Assembly: GCF_000422085.1 (NCBI RefSeq)
Contig: NC_021741.1
Span: 3,534,001-3,598,000, forward strand
Source: Serratia liquefaciens ATCC 27592
GTDB lineage: Bacteria > Pseudomonadota > Gammaproteobacteria > Enterobacterales > Enterobacteriaceae
DNA length: 64,000 bases
Direction of reading: 5' to 3'
Part shown: piece by piece, positions 59,445-64,000 of the stretch
How positions within the stretch are numbered: the first letter of the stretch is position 1
Layout: every line of letters starts with the position of its first letter
Program-made: the position numbers and the translations under genes
Notes under the pieces: generated by a model
The model's input: the letters and a program-made list of their open reading frames with translations, nothing else
Database searches by the model: none
What the model was told of the DNA's origin: nothing

Positions 59445-60153
59445 TGTTAACCTTCGCAAGCTGTTGTTTCACTACCGCCTCCAGATCCTCATACGACACC
59501 GCGCCTGGCAGCATTTGATCGCCGATCAGGGTGGCCGGCGTCCCCTGCACTCCAAGCTGCTCCGCCAATGCCATATTGGTGCGCAAGGTGGTCATGCTCT
59601 GTTCGCTTGGTGCGACGGCTTTCACCCCGGTTTTCTGCTGTGCGGCAGCGATGCTGGCCGTGTCGTGAAAGCCCTTTTTCGCCATCAGCCGCTGATGCAG
59701 TGCCCAGAATTGGTCCGGGTGTTGCTGCCAGGTCGTCAGCGCCACGCGTGCAGAACTGACGGAGCTCTCTCCTTTGAACGGCAGCAGTTTTACCACCAGC
59801 GCCACATCAGGATACTGTTTGACGATTTTTTCCAGCATCGGGTCAAAACGCTTGCAGTATGGGCAGTTGTAATCGGTAAAGGCCACCAGCGTCAGTTTGG
59901 CGCTGGCCGCTCCCAAACGTGGGCTGGCCGGATCGTCGTATAGGGTTTTGGCGTTTTGCTTGATCGCCTGGCTGATTTGCTGACCGGCGGTCTGTTGCTG
60001 CCAGGCATCCACCGCCTGCGCCAGAATATCCGGGTTCGACACCAGCGTTTCGCGGATCAGCTCTTTAATCCGCACTTCTTGTTCCGGGGTAAAAGGAGCC
60101 GCAGCCCAGACCGGAGTAACCATCAGCATCAGTAACATCAGTAATTTTTTCAT
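59437..60153 (-). CDS. scsC: Disulfide oxidoreductase ScsC
   Basis: 238 residues. Signal peptide about 1-18 (M-K-K-L-L-M-L-L ... V-W-A-A). Charged N-terminal stalk (about 20-60), like the trimerising segment of Proteus ScsC, then a DsbA-like domain with Cys97-Pro-Tyr-Cys100 and cis-proline G-T-P-A-T. ScsC works in periplasmic disulfide chemistry and copper tolerance. It overlaps scsB by four bases and scsD by eight. Confidence 0.94.
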   Translation of the reverse strand: MKKLLMLLMLMVTPVWAAAPFTPEQEVRIKELIRETLVSNPDILAQAVDAWQQQTAGQQISQAIKQNAKTLYDDPASPRLGAASAKLTLVAFTDYNCPYCKRFDPMLEKIVKQYPDVALVVKLLPFKGESSVSSARVALTTWQQHPDQFWALHQRLMAKKGFHDTASIAAAQQKTGVKAVAPSEQSMTTLRTNMALAEQLGVQGTPATLIGDQMLPGAVSYEDLEAVVKQQLAKVNNG

Positions 60154-62185
60154 TGTGAATTTCCTTTGGCGGCGGACAGGGTTTGCAAGACGGCATCGCG
60201 GGTCAACAGCGGGGATAACACCACGCCGTCAGGGCTGCCGGGGCCATAAATCTGGTTAAAAGGCACGGCAACGCTGCCGCGTTTTTGCAAGAAAGCGCTA
60301 ATCTCGGCCGAAGGACGGCTCCAGTCTCCTCGCAGGGCGACGACGTCGTCGGCGCTCAGCGCTTTCTGCACGTCATCACGCAACAGCACGTTGAATTTGT
60401 TGGCTTTACAGGTTACGCACCAGTCTGCGGTGACGTCGACAAACACCCGTTTGTTCTGGGCGAGTGCCTGGGCGATCGCCTGTTCACTTAGCGGTTGCCA
60501 GGTGACATTGTCGTGCAGCGGCTGACGCCACAGCCCGGCGGTCAGCGAACCGGCCAATAACACCACGCCGACCAGCACCAGCGTGCCGGCCGCCAGCTTG
60601 GCCGCCAGACGAACCCCATGTTGCCAGCCTACCGCCAACAACAAGGCCAACAGTGCGATACCGCCCAATGCCAGCGTCGGCAAGGTGCCAATATGATTGA
60701 CCATCAGGCTCAGCAGCCACAGTGAAGAAGCCAGCATCAGCAGCCCCATGGCCCACCGTAAAGTGTTCATCCAACGCCCCGGACGCGGCAGGCGCAGCGC
60801 TAAAGCAGGCCATGCGGCAATCAGCAGCCAGGGCAGGCTCATGCCGATACCCAAGGCGACAAACATGCCCCACAGCACCGGCAGCGGCGCAGCCAGTGCA
60901 AAGGCCACGGCAGTGCCCAGGAAGGGAGCCGAACAGGGCGTCGCCAGCAAGGTGGCAAATGCGCCCTGCCAGAAATGCCCGCTCAGGCCACGGCCGTTAT
61001 GGGTCGCCAATTTGGTATTAAGGGAGGAGGACAGCTGCAAATGGAACAGGCCAAACAGGTTGGCGCTGAACAGGAACGTCACCAACACCATAAAGCCGAT
61101 AAACCACGGGTTTTGGAACTGAATACCCCAGCCCAACGCCTGATTGCTCAAGCGCAGCAGCGTCATCAGCAACGCCAGCGCCATAAAGGACGCCACAATG
61201 CCAAACGAGGACGCAAGGAACTGCAGCCGAATGCTGTGTCGGTCGCGCTGCTCCACCTGCAAAATCGATCCCAGTTTGATGCCCAGAACCGGCAGCACAC
61301 AGGGCATCAGGTTGAGGATCAGGCCCCCGCCAACGCCATTAGCACCGCTTGCCACAGCGAGAAACTGGCGGCGCTCGGCAGCGTCAGCGGCCCGCCAATC
61401 GGCAGCGTCACCTGCTGTGCCATGCCGCCGTCGCCGATTACCAACGTCAGGGTTTTACCGCGCAGATCCGGGGCGCTGTCACCCCAGCCATCGCTGACCG
61501 GTACCCGCGCCGTCATCAGTGAACCTTCGCTACTGACCTGTGGCTTGCCAAGGTCTGCGTCCTCCAAGGTGTCGAAGAACAGCTCCGGCCGTTGCCAACC
61601 GGCGGCTCGCTCGGCGCTGATCTGTAATTCGCCATTGAGATAACCGGCCTTGATGCTCTCCACCAGGCCCTCGGCGATCGGCACCTGGCCCATCGCTTGG
61701 GCAAAGTCATGGTCAAACTGTGCGTCAGACGGCGCGGCAAGATCCAGACTGAACGGATAGTCGGTCAAAATACAGACGTTGCTGCAGGTGGACAGCGTCA
61801 GCGTCCCCGCCAACTGGCGCGGTGCCGTTCCTTTCATCACCATCGGCAGCTCTACCCGATCGTGGTAGCCCTGCGTGGAAATGCCGGCCACCTCAAAACG
61901 CTGCGGCGTCGGCCAATACCAGGCCACCGGAGGCGGATTGCCTTGCCAGGTTATTGCCGGCGCAATGCCGCCTTCCCCCGGCGAACGCCAGTAGGTTTTC
62001 CAGCCTTTTTGCAGCTCAATAGCCAACAGCAGCCGTGTTTCTCCTGGCTGCGAGGTGTCAGCGCGGAGTCGCACCTTGGCATGATCGTTGGTCGGGCTTT
62101 GCAACCAGCCGCTGTCCGCCGCCTGCAAAGCGGGCAGCCACAGCATTAACAGGCAGACAAACGTCGACCTGATGATATTCAACAT
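60150..62185 (-). pseudogene. scsB: ScsB, copper-tolerance membrane reductase, split by a one-base frameshift
   Basis: The gene reads as two frames. From the ATG (GGAG seven bases before) the first frame gives a signal peptide and DsbD-alpha-like domain ending ...A-L-A-G-A-stop at 61319. The second frame resumes with G-G-L-I-L-N-L-M-P-C-V-L-P-V-L-G, eight membrane segments and a C-terminal thioredoxin domain with C-V-T-C. Adding one G to the G5 run (plus-strand C5 at 61324-61328) restores a continuous 678-residue ScsB. The protein should pass electrons from the cytoplasm to ScsC and ScsD. A sequencing error, a real mutation or phase variation are all possible. Confidence 0.88.
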
Positions 62186-62234
62186 GTTTTTTCTCCATAA
62201 ATAAGACAATCACCAAAACAAACGGGCGATTAAC

Positions 62235-62600
62235 TCATTCACGGAAGACGCATAATCGGAGATGCACCCTGAGGGTGGGAGGGGAAATCACTCTGGGAGG
62301 AGGAATGCGCAAACGCGCAGCCACGGTAGGCGCCAACAGCGCCAGCAGCAGGCCAAGCCCGAGCAGCACGGTTTCAAACATCACCGGCGGTGAGACCAAT
62401 AAGGATTTAGCGCTCAGTTCACAGGGGGTAGGTTGCAGTTCGGCGGCATCGTCGCCGGCGGATGGCGCAGCGCTGGCAGCAGGAATCCCCATCGCTTGCT
62501 GCAACGCATGCAGGCTCGCCATGCGCTGAGTCATGCAGGTCAGCACCACCAGGCAAGCCAGGCATAAAAACCATTTCGCAATCCGCTGCTGTTTAACCAT
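62235..62600 (-). CDS. scsA: ScsA, suppressor of copper sensitivity
   Basis: 121 residues. N-terminal membrane helix or signal-like segment (about 9-24), a variable central region with one Cys (P-T-P-C-E-L-S-A), a second membrane segment (about 75-92), and a basic C-terminal tail ending L-R-L-C-V-F-R-E, the typical ScsA end. It is the first gene of scsABCD, 49 bp before scsB. Its exact role is unclear in the family. Confidence 0.88.
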   Translation of the reverse strand: MVKQQRIAKWFLCLACLVVLTCMTQRMASLHALQQAMGIPAASAAPSAGDDAAELQPTPCELSAKSLLVSPPVMFETVLLGLGLLLALLAPTVAARLRIPPPRVISPPTLRVHLRLCVFRE

Positions 62601-62784
62601 GCCGCCCTCAATTCCAAGTCTGCGCTTATCTTAGCGGCGCAGGCGCGTTTAGCAATGTTTTGCCTGTAAAGAAATGTCTTACGACGGTATTGATGACGGG
62701 CATTTACGGGTATCATAGGCGCACACCTGCGCTTTTCGCCGGGTACGACGATTATTCTTTCCCCAAAGTCATGGGTGTTGCGGC

Positions 62785-62855
62785 AAGGCGGCAAGCAAGC
62801 GAGTCTCGATGAGCTTACTCAGGTAAGTGTTTCGAGTGAGATTGCGCAGACCACA
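62785..62855 (+). repeat. Hairpin repeat element, copy B
   Basis: A 71-bp core closely matching copy A near pdxB, in the same orientation: AAGGCGG-CAAG..., a stem CTCGA (62805-62809) / TCGAG (62832-62836), an inner CTTAC/GTAAG, then GTGAG...GCGCAG. The stem sequence differs from copy A by matched changes on both arms. It lies in the 305-bp gap between scsA and flk; the rest of that gap shows no gene. Confidence 0.65.
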
Positions 62856-62905
62856 CCGCGGCAACGCCAGCTAAACTGGGGGATACACAGCGAAGGACAG
62901 GTGAT

Positions 62906-63934
62906 ATGCAACCTTTGAGTGGACCGGGCACCCCGATCGCCAGCGATCGTCCTTCAACCCCGGGCAAAACCACCCCCACAGACGATAGCCCGCTCTCCCC
63001 GGCGCAGCGTACGACGCTGGAGAAGCTGGTGGTCAAAATCATGGCGCTAAGCCCGGCCAAATCCGCAGAGATTTGGGTCACGCTGCGTCACGATCTGCAG
63101 ACAGACAACAGCAGTGAACTGCTGGCGCGTCATTTTCAGCCGGCCGAGCAACTGCTGCAAAACCGTCTGACGCAGGTACAGCAAAACCATGCCAGTCGCC
63201 AACTGATGCAGCAGCTTACCGAACTGTTGCCGCAGGGCAATAACCGCCAGGCGGTGAGTGATTTCATTCGCCAGCAGTTTGGCCACACGGTACTGAGCCA
63301 GTTGAGCCACTCGCAGTTGCAGCAGGTACTGAACCTGTTACAGACCGGCAGCCTGACGATCCCTCACCCGCAGCAAACTGCCACCAGCGATCGCCCGCTG
63401 CTGCCTGCCGAGCATCAAAGCCTGCAACAGCAGGTCACCAAGCTCAGTGCCGCCACCGGCGAGTCGCCGGCCAAGATCTGGCAAACGCTGTTTGATCTGA
63501 CCGGGGTTAAAACCAACGATCCGCTGCCGGCGCGCCACTTCCAACTGCTGAACCAGTTTTTGCAGGTGAAGGTCGCGCTGAGTCCACAAACCGCGCCGAC
63601 GCTGAACAACCTGCTCGCCGTGCTCAAACAGCCGGCGGATGCGCAGGAGCAGCAGCAGTTGAATGACTACTGCCAGTCCCGCTTCAACTGCAATGCCAGC
63701 GCCCCCTTGACCCACCCGCAGATGAGCGACGTCATCAACCAGCTATTTGCACGTCGTCTGGAAAAAGCCGGTCATGCTCAGCCGAGCATCGGCAACGCTA
63801 CCGAGCCGCAACCGCTGCTCAATCCGCTGATTGCCGCCCTGCCCCAGCCGCTGCAAAAAGCGCTGAGCAAACCGGCGGTGACGCTTATCCTGTTCATTTT
63901 GGTGCTAGCTCTGGTATTGGCGCTGGTGTTTTAA
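62906..63934 (+). CDS. flk: Flagella biosynthesis regulator Flk
   Basis: 342 residues (E. coli 331). A long Gln-rich cytoplasmic part (about 1-315) with the conserved L-L-P-A-E-H (about 156-161) and G-N-N-R-Q-A-V stretches, and a single C-terminal membrane anchor (about 321-342; V-T-L-I-L-F-I-L-V-L-A-L-V-L-A-L-V-F), so it is tail-anchored. Flk (RflH) couples P-ring and L-ring assembly to flagellar gene control. In E. coli flk lies divergent from pdxB; here about 15 kb separates them. Confidence 0.93.
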   Translation: MQPLSGPGTPIASDRPSTPGKTTPTDDSPLSPAQRTTLEKLVVKIMALSPAKSAEIWVTLRHDLQTDNSSELLARHFQPAEQLLQNRLTQVQQNHASRQLMQQLTELLPQGNNRQAVSDFIRQQFGHTVLSQLSHSQLQQVLNLLQTGSLTIPHPQQTATSDRPLLPAEHQSLQQQVTKLSAATGESPAKIWQTLFDLTGVKTNDPLPARHFQLLNQFLQVKVALSPQTAPTLNNLLAVLKQPADAQEQQQLNDYCQSRFNCNASAPLTHPQMSDVINQLFARRLEKAGHAQPSIGNATEPQPLLNPLIAALPQPLQKALSKPAVTLILFILVLALVLALVF

Positions 63935-64000
63935 CGCCTTCCCTTCCCAAACGATTTCTGGCCTGTGGATGCCCTGTCCAGGGCCAGACTCGAATGCTGA

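Noticed and set aside
61319..61355. Programmed frameshift as the reason for the split scsB
   Set aside because: The G5 run lacks a clear slippery heptamer followed by a stimulatory hairpin, and ScsB is not known to use recoding; an error or mutation is simpler.
62685..62706. CpxR-like site before scsA
   Set aside because: CpxR is reported to affect scs in Salmonella, but GTAAA-N5-GTCAT matches the second half at only three of five bases.
63971..63984. GCCCTG-TC-CAGGGC palindrome after flk
   Set aside because: Short, no T-run, and the window ends before its context can be judged.

Overview
The window looks like chromosome of an enterobacterium of the Serratia type. The backbone follows the Escherichia coli order (nuo operon, lrhA, alaA, yfbR, yfbS, yfbT, yfbU, yfbV, ackA-pta, yfcD, yfcE, yfcG, folX, yfcH, histidine permease, ubiX, purF, cvpA, dedD, folC, accD, dedA, truA, usg, pdxB, flk). 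Protein lengths are close to E. coli throughout. The LrhA orthologue corresponds to HexS of Serratia marcescens. Genus assignment is inference from protein similarity recalled from memory; no search was run.

Layout. (1) 1-3.4 kb is accessory: a thiamine-diphosphate enzyme running off the left edge, a divergent LysR regulator, and a toxin-antitoxin pair preceded by a 28-bp near-perfect palindrome. (2) 3.4-18.6 kb is the complete respiratory complex I operon nuoA-N on the minus strand, with nuoC and nuoD fused. (3) 18.6-31.8 kb holds hexS/lrhA, alanine aminotransferase alaA, nucleotidase yfbR, the yfbS/T/U/V genes, the acetate node ackA-pta, and yfcD/yfcE. (4) 32-38 kb holds yfcG, folX, yfcH, the ABC permease hisJQMP (one binding protein, no separate argT) and ubiX. 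(5) 38-47.7 kb holds purF-cvpA with a PurR box, then accD-folC-dedD, dedA, and pdxB-usg-truA. (6) 47.7-62.8 kb is a block of about 15 kb lying between pdxB and flk, which are divergent neighbours in E. coli. It carries an AraC regulator with a drug/metabolite transporter and a strong Fur-box match, the TctDE two-component system with the TctCBA tricarboxylate transporter, a CatB/Vat-type acetyltransferase, a second drug/metabolite transporter with a divergent MocR regulator, and scsABCD (copper tolerance and periplasmic disulfide chemistry). (7) flk closes the window.

Most unusual points. The 15-kb block is bracketed by two same-orientation copies of a hairpin repeat whose stems differ by compensatory changes. 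scsB is split by one missing base in a G5 run. The AraC/transporter gap holds a 16/19 match to the Fur consensus. The MocR/transporter gap holds paired direct repeats plus a palindrome over a good sigma-70 promoter. I found no rRNA, tRNA, CRISPR array, prophage or insertion-sequence transposase. I did not find a clearly undescribed multi-gene system; the best candidates for new biology are regulatory sites and small orphan genes.
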